Notes: a model not told the origin generated them from the sequence alone. A DNA stretch of 64,000 nucleotides from Kyrpidia spormannii (GCF_002804065.1 NZ_CP024955.1:3162001-3226000), one strand, 5' to 3'; shown: positions 1-9,099, counted from the first letter of the stretch. A program made the numbers and translations.

Positions 1-222
1 CTGACCGAGGCCCTGCTTCGGGATCTGGAAAACCACCCGGACCGGCTGGATGGGCTGCGACTCGCAAACCGGGTTTATCCGCCGGTTGCACCGGGCAACG
101 GGCCGTCCCCAGGTGTACCCCCGCACCCGGGCCGCCCGGGCCCAGAACCCCCTCAGACCTCTGGAGAGGGCCGAGAGGGAAACAACACCGCCGCCGAGGA
201 GGAAGGAGAGAAAGAACCATGA
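1..222 (+). CDS. C-terminal end of an unidentified protein (partial)
   Basis: An open frame runs from the first base of the window to a TGA that overlaps the ATG of the next gene in an ATGA arrangement, so the two are translationally coupled. The visible part begins with a short helical stretch (LTEALLRDLENHPDRLDGL) and continues as a Pro/Gly- and then Glu-rich tail that looks disordered. The helix would suit the last helix of an M42 peptidase, which would make it a paired partner of the downstream M42-like gene, but too little is visible to decide. The start lies outside the window. Confidence 0.6.
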   Translation: MTEALLRDLENHPDRLDGLRLANRVYPPVAPGNGPSPGVPPHPGRPGPEPPQTSGEGREGNNTAAEEEGEKEP

Positions 223-1190
223 CCGACTGGAACCGCATGACCGCCGAAGCGTCATCTGCCTTTGGCCCCGCCGGATTCGAAGAAGGGATTCGCCGCTGGG
301 TCACGGGCGCGGTGGGAGGAAAACTCGACCGCTGTGAAACGGACCCTTTTGGCAATGTCCTGGCCCGGACTTGGACCCCGGGGGCCAAAGGCCGGGTCCT
401 TCTCGTCGCCGGCCTCGATCAACCGGGCATCCTGGCCACCCACGTCGACGGCGATGGCCGGGTGCGCATCGCACCCATCGGGCCGATTCAGCCCCGGGAC
501 CTGCCCGGCCAAAAAATCCGCTTTCAAAGCGGAGCCACGGGCTTGGTGGACGCCGAGGTCAAGGGCGAGGGCGAGGCCGTCGATTGGCACTCGTTGTTCG
601 TCGTGCCCATTTCCGGAACGGTGGGCATTGGTGAACCGGGGGTGATCGACCCCCGGGTAGAGATCCTCGGGGAGATCGCCGTAGGCGCAAATCTTCCGTG
701 GCGGGCCGGAACCATCGTCCTCGCGGCTTTGGCGGACCAGCTCGCGGGCGGTCGCTACGATGTGACCCTGCTGTTCAGCGCCCAGCGCTCGGTGGGAGCC
801 CGGGCCGGGCGGCTCGCAGCCTTTGAGGAAGCTTTCGACTGGGCTCTGGACATCGGCACGGCCGCCGTCAACGCGGCGCCAGGAAGCTCAAAGGGCGGCC
901 TCCGGGTCGGCGGTGGTCCGGTGATCCGGGCCATGGACCGGTCTTTGGTGGTGCGGCCGGAGATGAAACAGCGCCTGTGGGACCTGGCCGAAACCCGGGG
1001 GATTCCCCACCAAGCGGGCGTCACACCCGAGGCCACGTCCGACGGAGGAATCCTGGCGATGAGCGAATCCGGGCTTCTCGTGGGCGGCATCGACATCCCC
1101 GTTTACAAGACCCGGGGAAGCCTGGGATTCCTGCAGTTGACCGACCTCCAGGCAGCCCTGGATCTTCTGCGGGCGGCCCTGGAGACCTGA
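219..1190 (+). CDS. M42-family aminopeptidase homologue lacking most metal ligands
   Basis: This 323-residue protein follows the M42 (TET/glutamyl aminopeptidase) fold in order. HVDGDGRVRIAPIG near residue 75 matches the segment after the first metal ligand, and VVRPEM near 245 and EATSDGG near 271 also match family blocks. The catalytic positions are altered. The His of the usual AHMDE motif is Gly65 (VAGLDQPG), the bridging Asp of FDDR falls at Leu159/Pro160, the EE pair before VG.RG is Arg190-Ser191, and the last His is replaced near Arg299. Asp211 and Asp275 remain. It is probably a non-catalytic subunit or binding protein. The ATG overlaps the upstream stop, and GGAGGAAGGAGAG precedes it. 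Confidence 0.8.
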   Translation: MTDWNRMTAEASSAFGPAGFEEGIRRWVTGAVGGKLDRCETDPFGNVLARTWTPGAKGRVLLVAGLDQPGILATHVDGDGRVRIAPIGPIQPRDLPGQKIRFQSGATGLVDAEVKGEGEAVDWHSLFVVPISGTVGIGEPGVIDPRVEILGEIAVGANLPWRAGTIVLAALADQLAGGRYDVTLLFSAQRSVGARAGRLAAFEEAFDWALDIGTAAVNAAPGSSKGGLRVGGGPVIRAMDRSLVVRPEMKQRLWDLAETRGIPHQAGVTPEATSDGGILAMSESGLLVGGIDIPVYKTRGSLGFLQLTDLQAALDLLRAALET

Positions 1191-1200
1191 GGCTGAGGCG

Positions 1201-1220
1201 CAGGGCCGCACGGGGCCCTG
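1201..1220. terminator. Hairpin between convergent genes
   Basis: CAGGGCC and GGCCCTG form a 7-bp stem around a 6-nt loop in the 34-bp gap between the M42-like gene and the convergent small membrane-protein gene. There is no clear T-run, so termination is likely but not proven. Confidence 0.4.
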
Positions 1221-1224
1221 CCCC

Positions 1225-1569
1225 CTACGACTGAGCGATCAGAGCCACGCCCACGAGAATCACCAACACCCCGAGCCAGCGAACCGGCGACACGGCCTCG
1301 TGAAAAATCCACGCCGCCGCCAGGACCCCGAGGACATAGGACAAACTCTGGAGGGGATAGGCGATGCTCAGGGACAACCGGGAGAGGACGGCGAACCAGG
1401 CCACCGTGGCCGCCACATAGAGAAGTAAACCGAGGAGGATCCAGGGGGAGAAAAACGTCTCCGCCACATTGTTCAAATGAAGGCCGCCCACCTGGCCCAG
1501 GCCGATTTTAAAACACACCTGCCCGGCCACCAATAAAACGATATTGAAGAGTAACAGCAGGTAGATCAC
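1225..1569 (-). CDS. Small EmrE/ArnE-like membrane protein
   Basis: This 114-residue protein has four predicted membrane helices, the layout of small multidrug resistance and ArnE/ArnF-type half-transporters. The helix ends carry SLSIAYPLQSLSYVLGVLAA and IFHEAVSPVRWLGVLVILVG, typical of the DMT superfamily. Its start overlaps the stop of the upstream DUF2304 gene. It ends an operon with a GT2 and a GT-C glycosyltransferase. That context suggests flipping of an undecaprenyl-linked sugar rather than drug export, but the substrate is an inference. Confidence 0.75.
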   Translation of the reverse strand: MIYLLLLFNIVLLVAGQVCFKIGLGQVGGLHLNNVAETFFSPWILLGLLLYVAATVAWFAVLSRLSLSIAYPLQSLSYVLGVLAAAWIFHEAVSPVRWLGVLVILVGVALIAQS

Positions 1570-1928
1570 CCTTTGTTCCCCCGTTCGGCAACGGCTTTCT
1601 GTTCAATTTCCTCCCTCAGGATGGCCGCCTCCTGGGCCAGGCGCACCACCCGGTCCTCCAGCCGGGACAAAACCACCGTCACATGAAGGATCAGGGAAAA
1701 ACAAAACACGAGGCCGACCAAGAATAACAGTGAAGGCGCGTAATACACGTGGAAAAACGCCGCCATATGTTCGATGGCGGATCGAAAGGTCGAGAGCACG
1801 AGCATCAACAGCCCGACAAAAATCCAAAGGAGCGAATATTTCTCCTTCAGTCGCCGGCGACGGACCAAATCCAGCACAATCAAGATAAACCCGACGGAAA
1901 ACAAAATGGCCAATTGATAGACATCCAT
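1566..1928 (-). CDS. DUF2304 membrane protein
   Basis: This is a 120-residue protein with three hydrophobic helices. An N-terminal helix is followed by a basic stretch (LVRRRRLKEKYSLLW), two more helices and a C-terminal coiled-coil tail rich in Glu, Arg and Gln. This is the DUF2304 pattern, a family usually found beside polyprenyl-phosphate GT2 enzymes, as here. The frame extends further upstream, but the ATG at 1928 gives the normal family length and avoids a long overlap with the GT2 gene. The stop overlaps the next start in an ATGA arrangement. Confidence 0.75.
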   Translation of the reverse strand: MDVYQLAILFSVGFILIVLDLVRRRRLKEKYSLLWIFVGLLMLVLSTFRSAIEHMAAFFHVYYAPSLLFLVGLVFCFSLILHVTVVLSRLEDRVVRLAQEAAILREEIEQKAVAERGNKG

Positions 1929-1945
1929 CCCCGCAGCCCCCTCGA

Positions 1946-2665
1946 TCAACCGTGATTTTCCCGGGACAGGCGGGGCCGGCGGAGAACGTTCATCATGAGG
2001 GCGAGAATCACTTTGATCATATAATAGGCCGACCGGAGCGGCGTGATGGAAGACCGCCCCGCTTTCCGCTCCTCCATCTTCACCGCCACTTCCCGGATAC
2101 AAAGCCCGTGATAATGGGCCAGTACCAAGGCCTCCACTTCCGGATAATCGGCGGGATACTGCTCGGCAAAGAGGCGAATCCCCTCCCGGTTCACCACCCG
2201 ATACCCGCTGGTGGTGTCATAAACCGCCTGATGGAGAATGCCGCTCACCAGACGGGCCAGCACGATCATCCCCGCCCGCCGGGCCCGGGAGGAACGATAC
2301 CCCGTTTCCTCCACATACCGGGATCCGACGATCAGATCCGCCCGCCCCCTCCACAGCTCCCGGAGCAATTGCGGCAAGTCTTCCGGGTTGTGCTGACCGT
2401 CGGCGTCCACCTGAACCGCGACGTCGTAGCCGTGGCGCCAAGCGTAGCGATACCCCGTCTGCATGGCCCCCCCGATCCCCAGGTTAAAGGGCAAGCGCAA
2501 CACCCGGGCCCCGGCCCTCCTCGCCACATCCGCCGTGGCATCCCGAGAACCGTCGTCCACCACCAGCACATCCACGCCTTCCAGGGCACCGAGTGCCCGG
2601 CGGACCACCTGGCCAACCGTTTTTTCCTCGTTATAAGCTGGGATAATCACCAAGACTTTCGGCAT
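1946..2665 (-). CDS. GT2 polyprenyl-phosphate glycosyltransferase
   Basis: This 239-residue GT2 (GT-A fold) transferase starts with VLVIIPAYNEEKTVGQVV, followed by the nucleotide-binding DVLVVDDGSRDAT and the DxD-containing QVDADGQHNPEDL. It resembles dolichol- or undecaprenyl-phosphate mannosyl/glucosyltransferases that charge a lipid carrier with one sugar. No C-terminal membrane helices are obvious. An ATG at 2665 with AGGGTGA eight bases upstream is preferred over a GTG 12 bases earlier. The gene overlaps the end of the upstream GT-C gene by 35 bp. The pair fits donor synthesis (GT2) and transfer outside the membrane (GT-C). Confidence 0.85.
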   Translation of the reverse strand: MPKVLVIIPAYNEEKTVGQVVRRALGALEGVDVLVVDDGSRDATADVARRAGARVLRLPFNLGIGGAMQTGYRYAWRHGYDVAVQVDADGQHNPEDLPQLLRELWRGRADLIVGSRYVEETGYRSSRARRAGMIVLARLVSGILHQAVYDTTSGYRVVNREGIRLFAEQYPADYPEVEALVLAHYHGLCIREVAVKMEERKAGRSSITPLRSAYYMIKVILALMMNVLRRPRLSRENHG

Positions 2666-3902
2666 CTTGCACGTCACCCTTTTCCCCCCGCCGTCGAAGG
2701 CGAAAAACGAGCCCGAGCAGGCGAATCACCGCCACCGAGGCCATCATGATTAGAATGGGCATCATGGGAAACGCGTAACGGGCCAAGGGCAAAAAAAGCA
2801 GTTGGATCCCGGTGAGAATAAGCAGGACGAACGAAAGAACCCGCAAGTTCCGCCACCAGGGCGTGAGCAGTACCGAAGCCCACCCGGCGTAAACGATGGG
2901 CAGGTGCAGCGAATCCATGCCTTCCCAAAAATGCCCGGTAATCAGCGCCTCACTTTCATTCCATCCCCAGGGTCGACGAAAGAGATACCACCATTTTCCT
3001 GTTGTAAACCATTGGAGGTACAAGACGGGTTCGTGGGTGAATCCCTCCACGATGCGCTGCTTGGCCATCTGGGTCAAATCCGCCCCGGGAGGGACGGTCT
3101 GGTACAGCTTGTCCCCCAATCGAAAATACGGATCGGTGCCGGCGAACATCGGATCGCCGCTCTCGGTGGCGAACAGGATCAGATGGCCAAACGTATGCAA
3201 ATTTCTCAGCCACCACGGCGCCATCACCATGGCAAAGGCCACCAGTGCAACGCCGAGATGGCGCCACATGTGCCTCCTCCGCTCCACCAGCCCATGATAC
3301 AAAAGCGGCAGCAGAACCACAAGGGGAGCCGGCGTCGGCCGCACCAGCGCCGTCAACCCGAGGACGGCGCCGCCAAGGCCGCTCCACCGCCAATCGTCTT
3401 TCTGCATGGCGATCAAAAATACGTACAGGTAGAGAACGAAAAAGAAGTTGAACAATGTCTCGGTGAGAATGGCCGCCGGCGCCCAAATCATGCTGACATA
3501 TACCGCGCCGAGCACGACGGCGAGCAAAGCGGCCACCCTCCCCTGGAGCCGGCGCACAGTCAGGTACATCCAAAGGAGCGTGACCACCGACAACAGGGCC
3601 TGGGCATACCGGGCATCCATGAGCCGATTCCCGCCGATCCAATCGGCGATCGTGTACACCAAGGCCAAAAACAACGGATATCCGGGGGTGACGTAGGCAT
3701 CGGGGCCATTCCCCCAGTAACTGAAGACCCCGGTATGAAGCAGGCGGAGCGCCGTCTCGTCATAATTCTTCGCATCGGTAAACAGGGGCGGTTGTGGCAC
3801 CGTATGAATGTAGTACGCCCGGACCACCAGGGCAGCCAATAAGATCAATCCGAGAACGAGGCTCTCCAGAGCCGTATTTCGGAATCGCGTACCCTCAGGC
3901 AT
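2631..3902 (-). CDS. GT-C family (ArnT/PMT-like) membrane glycosyltransferase
   Basis: This is a 423-residue integral membrane protein with about 10-12 hydrophobic segments. A first extracellular loop holds acidic residues (LFTDAKNYDETALRLL), the hallmark catalytic-loop position of GT39/GT83 enzymes that take sugars from polyprenyl phosphates. VTPGYPLFLALVY and ALVRPTPAPLVVLLP are typical of the family. The ATG at 3902 has GGAGAGGG upstream, whereas a longer frame lacks a good ribosome site. It is first in the operon with the GT2, DUF2304 and EmrE-like genes and likely uses the GT2 product to modify an envelope polymer. Confidence 0.8.
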   Translation of the reverse strand: MPEGTRFRNTALESLVLGLILLAALVVRAYYIHTVPQPPLFTDAKNYDETALRLLHTGVFSYWGNGPDAYVTPGYPLFLALVYTIADWIGGNRLMDARYAQALLSVVTLLWMYLTVRRLQGRVAALLAVVLGAVYVSMIWAPAAILTETLFNFFFVLYLYVFLIAMQKDDWRWSGLGGAVLGLTALVRPTPAPLVVLLPLLYHGLVERRRHMWRHLGVALVAFAMVMAPWWLRNLHTFGHLILFATESGDPMFAGTDPYFRLGDKLYQTVPPGADLTQMAKQRIVEGFTHEPVLYLQWFTTGKWWYLFRRPWGWNESEALITGHFWEGMDSLHLPIVYAGWASVLLTPWWRNLRVLSFVLLILTGIQLLFLPLARYAFPMMPILIMMASVAVIRLLGLVFRLRRRGEKGDVQDAESLGDYPSL

Positions 3903-3939
3903 ACCACCCTCTCCTCGAATCATCGACGGTTCGGAGCCC

Positions 3940-3948
3940 ATTATACCA
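3940..3948 (-). promoter_or_regulatory. Extended -10 promoter for the 3902-1225 glycosyl operon
   Basis: On the minus strand TGGTATAAT is a perfect extended -10 (TGn plus TATAAT) 38 bp upstream of the GT-C start. No good -35 is visible, which is tolerated for extended -10 promoters. Confidence 0.5.
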
Positions 3949-3995
3949 TGGCCGTGTGTCGAAGATTGGATCTTCCCGAGCCGCACCACAAGAGG

Positions 3996-4024
3996 CCGGG
4001 GCGGGCCCACTGGCCCCACCCCGG
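3996..4024 (-). terminator. GC-rich hairpin after natB
   Basis: CCGGGG and CCCCGG close a long imperfect stem just after the ABC permease stop. No T-run follows, so it may be a weak terminator or a processing site. Confidence 0.35.
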
Positions 4025-4026
4025 GC

Positions 4027-5223
4027 TCACCCCCGCACCACCAACGATTCCCGGCCGAAGGCCGCTGCCGACAAGGCCACCGCCCCGGCGGTGTACACCG
4101 CCAGGCTCCCGATCACCAGAGCGGCGTGCCCGGCGTTCATAATCCCGTACAGCAACTCCTTCATGAGAGCCGCCACATTCACGAAGGGCACAACAAAATA
4201 CCAGCCAGGCAATGCATCCGGCGCGGCAAACATCACCATATACCCCGCCACCGCCGCCACGAGCACAAAGGGCGTCATATAAGTCTGGGACTCTTTAAAA
4301 GATTTGGCATACGAACTCACCGTCAACATCAGCGCGGCAAAAAGCAGGGCCACCAGCAGAATCATCATCAGCATCACCACCGCCAATCCCGGGGTCAGCA
4401 CGGTGAGAATCGACCGGGCAAACTCCCCCGCCGTTCCCGCAGCCGCTCCCGCAGCGGCGGGAAGCCGGGAGAACGTCACCATCATCACGACCACCGAAAT
4501 CACCCCGGAAAATGCCCCCATCACCGCCGTGGCCGCCATTTTCCCCAGCAGAATCGACCGGGCGGACGCCGGCGTGGTGAGAAGCGCCTCCAACGTTCCC
4601 CGCTCTTTTTCCCCCGCCATAAAATCGGTGGCCGCCGGCATCGCCCCGGTGGCCGTCGACAGAATGAGCATGAGGGGGATGATAAACCCCAGCAAACTTC
4701 CGGCCTTCTGTCCCTGAGTCGAAGCGTCCTCACCGGTGATCGCCAAGGGTGTCACCGCCTGCTCGGTCAACCCCAAACTCCACAACCGCTCCGCTTCCAG
4801 GTGCTTCCTGAGAGCCTGAAGCCGCTGGTTGACCAGATCGTAGGCCGCCTGGGAATTCGAGTTCGAAGCGTTATACACCACCGTCACCGTCGCCGTTTGC
4901 CGGTGGGCGATTTTGTTGTCAAACTGATCGTCGATCCGCACAATCGCCCGCACATCCCCGGCCCGCAACGCCCCGAGAGGATCTGCAGGCTGCACAATCT
5001 GGATGTGGCCATCCGCCCACAGGGCCTCCTCCACCCGGCTCTGATGCCCCTGGATCGCGATGGGGACGTTCTGCCGGGCCTGATTCTCCGATTGGACCTG
5101 AAGATTCACCATCAAAAGGATCAGCGCCGGCCACAGGACGATGGGGAGAATCACCGCGGCCATCCATGTCTTGCGGTCCCGGAACAGATCGAGCAGCTCT
5201 TTTCGCAGGATCACGCCGATCAT
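4027..5223 (-). CDS. natB: ABC-2 exporter permease, NatB-like
   Basis: This 398-residue protein has an N-terminal helix preceded by ILRKELLDLFRDRKTW, the ABC-2 permease N-terminal elbow. A large extracellular domain (about residues 45-170) follows, then five or six C-terminal helices, with GEKERGTLEALLTTPASA as the conserved cytoplasmic coupling segment. This is the NatB/ABC2_membrane_3 layout known from Na+ export and drug or envelope-stress ABC systems. Its start overlaps the stop of the natA-like gene by four bases, so the two form one exporter. The substrate is not evident from sequence, and the Na+ role is by family only. Confidence 0.85.
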   Translation of the reverse strand: MIGVILRKELLDLFRDRKTWMAAVILPIVLWPALILLMVNLQVQSENQARQNVPIAIQGHQSRVEEALWADGHIQIVQPADPLGALRAGDVRAIVRIDDQFDNKIAHRQTATVTVVYNASNSNSQAAYDLVNQRLQALRKHLEAERLWSLGLTEQAVTPLAITGEDASTQGQKAGSLLGFIIPLMLILSTATGAMPAATDFMAGEKERGTLEALLTTPASARSILLGKMAATAVMGAFSGVISVVVMMVTFSRLPAAAGAAAGTAGEFARSILTVLTPGLAVVMLMMILLVALLFAALMLTVSSYAKSFKESQTYMTPFVLVAAVAGYMVMFAAPDALPGWYFVVPFVNVAALMKELLYGIMNAGHAALVIGSLAVYTAGAVALSAAAFGRESLVVRG

Positions 5224-5951
5224 CGACCAAGCCCCCCTTCAGCCGCCCGGACGAAAGCCGCATCCAGATCTTCCGTCCCCGTGCGACGGTACAATTCGGC
5301 GATAGATCCAGCGAATTCCAGCCCACCCCGGCGCAAAATCAACACGCGGTCGCACAGCCGCTCCACTTCGCCCGAAATGTGGCTGGAGAAAATCACGGTC
5401 CGGCCCTCTTTCTGAAAATCCCGGATCAGCTGCCGAATCGCAGCAGCGGAGGTGATGTCTAGCCCCGAAGTGGGCTCGTCCAGCAGCACCACCTCGGGCT
5501 GGTGGATCAACGAACGGGCGATCACCGTTTTCTGCCGCATTCCCTTCGAGAATCCCCCCACCCGCCGGTCGAGATATTCCGTCATCGCAAACCGCTCGGC
5601 CAAAGCCTCGGTGCGCCGGTGAATCTCCCCGTCATCAAGACCAAACAACCGGCCGAAGTACGCGATGTTCTCCCGGGCCGTAAGCCGGTCGTACAGTCCC
5701 GTTTCTCCGCCGAAGAGAAGCCCGACTTTGCGCCTGACCTCCCGGGGATGCCGGACCGTGTCCAGCCCGGCCACTCGGATCGAACCGGCCGTCGGGCGCA
5801 ACACCGTGGCGATCAGCCGAAGGGTCGTGGTTTTGCCGGCGCCGTTCTCCCCGATCAACCCCACCACTTCACCCCGCTGAACATCAAAAGACACGTCGTG
5901 AAGAGCAGTCACTTGCTTGAACCGTTTCGTCACACTCCGAAGCTCGATCAT
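5220..5951 (-). CDS. natA: ABC exporter ATPase, NatA-like
   Basis: This 243-residue nucleotide-binding subunit is complete: Walker A GENGAGKTT near residue 35, Q-loop region with LLFGGETGLYDRL, signature GFSKGMRQK near 133, and Walker B with D-loop VVLLDEPTSGLD. The switch His is in IFSSHISGEVE. The signature variant FSKGM is typical of NatA/CcmA-type exporters. It pairs with the overlapping permease gene downstream. A weak candidate promoter (TACAAT, complement of 6032-6037) lies about 80 bp upstream of the start. Confidence 0.9.
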   Translation of the reverse strand: MIELRSVTKRFKQVTALHDVSFDVQRGEVVGLIGENGAGKTTTLRLIATVLRPTAGSIRVAGLDTVRHPREVRRKVGLLFGGETGLYDRLTARENIAYFGRLFGLDDGEIHRRTEALAERFAMTEYLDRRVGGFSKGMRQKTVIARSLIHQPEVVLLDEPTSGLDITSAAAIRQLIRDFQKEGRTVIFSSHISGEVERLCDRVLILRRGGLEFAGSIAELYRRTGTEDLDAAFVRAAEGGLGR

Positions 5952-6265
5952 CCAAAACCTCCCACGCCCACCCGGCCCACTCCCGCTCCCGGGTGTTCTG
6001 GCCCACTCATTGGGGCAAAGATTGCGCGATCATTGTACCAAAGAAGGCCCTGCGCGTGGTAAAACAAAAGTGAAGGCTTGGTAAATACGGAGGAAGTGGA
6101 TCAACCCAAAGTTTACGGAAAAAACGATACCCTGCGGTCGATGTGCTTTGAAAATTTAACTATCCGGTTAAGCGAGATTTTCCAATAGCGACAAGGGGCT
6201 TTTCCGGCAACGAGACACACCCGGCATGCAGTGATACATCTGCGGCCTTATCGAGGCCGGCCCGG
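5952..6265. other. Intergenic region between natA and bshA
   Basis: No gene is seen in these 314 bp. They hold the natA ribosome site, a possible minus-strand -10 TACAAT at 6032-6037 with a poor -35, an AT-rich stretch at 6060-6175, and a GGCC-rich imperfect hairpin next to the bshA stop that may terminate bshA transcription. Confidence 0.4.
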
Positions 6266-7423
6266 TCAGCCGGCCTGTTCGGCATCCGTGACATCCGCCC
6301 CCTGGGCATCCAAAATCTGCCTGTACAACTCTTCATATCTTTGCACCTGATGGGTGCAGGAAAAATACCGTTCGACGCGATCCCGCCCCTTGGCCGCAAA
6401 ATCCCGGTGAAGGGCCGGGTCGTCGAGCAGCCGATTGACATAATCCGCCATCGCCGACACATCCCCCACCTCGGCCAGGAAACCCGTTTCTCCGTGGACG
6501 ACCACCTCCGGAAGTCCCCCTGCCCGGCTCGCCACCACCGGCGTTTCGCAGGCCATGGCTTCAACGGCCACCAACCCGAAACCCTCTTGTTCCGAAGGCA
6601 AGAGCAGGACGTCCGCCATGGAAAGCACCGTCTCCACATCCGATTGCTTACCGAGAAAATGCACGTCTTCTTCCAACCCGAGTTCCCTCACTAAGGCGCG
6701 TATCTCCGGCACCCCCGGCCCTTCTCCCACCAGGGCGAGTTTGGCCCGGCGCCGGCGGCGGACCCCGGCGAACACCCGCACCACATCCGGCACCCTTTTT
6801 ACCGGTCGAAAATTCGAAATATGCATCAATAGAGGTTCATCCGGATCGGCATACTGCCGTCGCAGCTCTGTCACTTCCTGTCGGATATATCGGGAAACAT
6901 CAACATAGTTATGAATCACGGTGATATCTTTTTTCAAGGAGAAGATCCGCATCGCCTCTTCCGCCAAACTGGCCGAAACCGCCGTTACGGCATCGCTTTT
7001 CTCAAGCCCCAGGCGAATGGGGGCAAACAGGGCCTTCTCCCGGCTCAGCTGAGTGATGTCCGTCCCGTGCAGCGTCGTGACGACGGGCACCGGGTGCTCC
7101 GGGACCATTTGCCGAGCGAGATAAGCGCTGATCGCAAAGGGGACCACATAATGAACATGGAGGATATCGAAAAAATATTTCTTCATCAACTCGGCCATCG
7201 TCCCGGCCAAGGCCATCTCAAACGGCGGATAGCGAAACACGTGGTGGTGCGGAAGCTCCACGACGTGAAGAAACATCCTTTCATGGGGCCGCACGAACCG
7301 GAAAGGGACACCATCCGAAATCACGTGGACTTCATGCCCTTTGTGCGCCAAGCTCCTGGCGAGTTCCACCGCCAGTGCACCCGAGCCGCCCAGCCCCGAA
7401 TGACAGGCAATGGCGATTCTCAT
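6266..7423 (-). CDS. bshA: BshA, N-acetyl-alpha-D-glucosaminyl L-malate synthase
   Basis: This 385-residue GT4 (GT-B fold) transferase makes the first bacillithiol intermediate from UDP-GlcNAc and L-malate. The N-terminal MRIAIACHSGLGGSG loop, DGVPFRF, HVHYVVPFAISAYLARQM and TLHGTDITQL are BshA family blocks. The UDP-binding C-terminal domain has HISNFRPVKRV and the EX7E segment in SEQEGFGLVAVEAMACE. The ATG at 7423 with GAGGGGA upstream gives the usual family length (about 377-380), while a longer frame does not align. Neighbouring bsh genes are absent here. It supports bacillithiol as the low-molecular-weight thiol. Confidence 0.85.
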   Translation of the reverse strand: MRIAIACHSGLGGSGALAVELARSLAHKGHEVHVISDGVPFRFVRPHERMFLHVVELPHHHVFRYPPFEMALAGTMAELMKKYFFDILHVHYVVPFAISAYLARQMVPEHPVPVVTTLHGTDITQLSREKALFAPIRLGLEKSDAVTAVSASLAEEAMRIFSLKKDITVIHNYVDVSRYIRQEVTELRRQYADPDEPLLMHISNFRPVKRVPDVVRVFAGVRRRRRAKLALVGEGPGVPEIRALVRELGLEEDVHFLGKQSDVETVLSMADVLLLPSEQEGFGLVAVEAMACETPVVASRAGGLPEVVVHGETGFLAEVGDVSAMADYVNRLLDDPALHRDFAAKGRDRVERYFSCTHQVQRYEELYRQILDAQGADVTDAEQAG

Positions 7424-7533
7424 TCCCCTCACTCCTGACTGTTGAGTCTTGTCCGAAACCAACGTTCGACTCATGCCGCAATCAACAGTCGGTGGATGCT
7501 GTCGTCGATCACCATCGAAACTGTGAATCCTCC

Positions 7534-7720
7534 CCCCACTGAAGTGGGGAGCATCCATCCATAGGCACGGGAGAAGCCTCGGCATCCGGCAGCGGGGCTG
7601 CCACCCAGGCTTTCCTGACCCCTTAGGCTGGACGGGTTCCTGGATTCCCGGACACCTGCCGGGAACCTCGTCCCGCAGGCGACCCCTCCCTTTCGGGAGT
7701 CGCAGGCTTTCGCAACACGG
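7534..7720 (-). ncRNA. Putative omega (reRNA) region of the TnpB element
   Basis: About 190 nt between the tnpB stop and the element end fold into several hairpins on the minus strand (GCGACTCCCGAAAGGGAG, GGCAGCCCCGCTGCC, and the terminal CCCCACTTCAGTGGGG). Structured RNA ending at the right end is the usual position of the TnpB guide RNA. The sequence just outside, below 7534, would act as guide. This is inference from position and foldability. Confidence 0.4.
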
Positions 7721-9099
7721 TTAGGCGGTTTTCTGGCGAAACCGCTTTTCCTCCCGGATGAACCAGGCCATGCCGATGTTAATGGCGGCATTCACGTGGC
7801 TGTTGTGAACGGTGCCGCAGTTCCTACACGCCAAGATGTTGCCGGCCCTTAAAGTATCCAGCGAGCCGCACAGCGAACACCGGGTGCTGGTGTCCTTCGG
7901 AGAGATAAGAGCAACCAAAATTCCCCGTGCTTTTGCTTTGTACGCGGTGTACTTCATGACTCTCCGGTGCAACCAGTAACCCACCCTCTGGCGCATCCTC
8001 GTCGAACCGTGCCTGTTTCTGTCCGGCCTGAAGTGTTTCAAGTTCTCGAACACAATGACCCGTGCATCCCACTCCACAGCAAGGTCAACCAGGCGTTTGC
8101 TCAGGTGGTGGGCGTAATTGTCGTTTGCCGCATGAACCTTCCGCCAGAGCTTCTTGCAGGGCCGATGTCCTTTTGGGACGATTCCCAGGCCGCTCACGTT
8201 CCGAGCAATGAGCCCCAGCAGGTGGTGGACATTCGTCGTGTTACACGCCGTCAGGCCGATGTGCCTGACTTTGTGAACCGTACCGTCCTTCCCCACCAAG
8301 GCGCACACCGCCCGGTTCTTGCGGCCCAAGTTCAGGTCTGCGGCCAGTACCTTCGGGTTCTTGGACCGGTAGTAGTCGGCAAACTTCATCACGTTGGACT
8401 TCTTCTCGAAGGCGGTCACCAGATAAAAGATACCCTCTTTTTCATAAACGGTGGGTACCATCATCTCCCAAGAATCATCCAGATGGAGCTTCCTCGAATG
8501 ACTGGTGGGTTCCACTTCCACGGTGATGAACCGCCAGTCGCTTCCCAGACTTTTAGCTGAATCGTGTTGGTTTTGAGCGAAAGATTCTTGAAGTCGCCTT
8601 TGTAAAAGGTGATACCCACATTGCCCACCGCCGGATACTTCGGCGGGTGTTCGTCGAAAAGGATTGGTTTTTTGCCTTCGGCAACACGTCTTTCGTTTCT
8701 GTCCTGTATCCTTTCTTTTTTTCTGAGCCACCGCTGGTAGTTGGAATGCCAGCTCTTCGCCATCCCGATCGCCTTGGAGATAATCGCCCGGCGCAAATAT
8801 GCGGGAAACTTCGGCCAGACGGCATCAATCGGGTAAGGCGGGTTGGGATTGCCGCCGAATGGTTTCCCGGTTTTCCTGTTCATGCGCGGCTCTGTCCGGA
8901 CCGTCAGTTTTTCCAGCGCCCTTGTTCCGGAATTCCGGTCCCACCCGGGCAGTTTGTCAAAATTGTCATGGATCACGCCCAGGTAAAACCCCAAGACGGC
9001 CCGGTAGATTTCTTCTGTCCGGCGGATCATCTCCGGAGAGCCGGTGATAAATCTTCTCATACGCTGTTTGGTTGAGATTATATTTTTAAGCAAGGGCAT
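7721..9099 (-). pseudogene. tnpB: tnpB, frameshifted and with an altered RuvC site
   Basis: The N-terminal half starts at ATG 9099 (ribosome site AAGGTGAAGAGA) and runs to about 8545. The frame is then lost by one base, and the C-terminal half continues in another frame to 7721. The joined product would be about 460 residues. RuvC-I Asp is in VLAADLNLGRKN, RuvC-II Glu in VIVFENLKHF, and the zinc ribbon is CSLC...CRNC. The third catalytic Asp, normally in D.NAA.NI, is His in SHVNAAINIG. The gene is therefore broken twice, by frame and by active site. A single-base deletion near the AAAA run at 8555 would explain the shift. Confidence 0.8.

Noticed and set aside
8555-8562. Programmed ribosomal frameshift in the 7721-9099 tnpB
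   Set aside because: No in-frame X-XXY-YYZ heptamer is present at the shift, and TnpB is not known to use frameshifting; a deletion is simpler.
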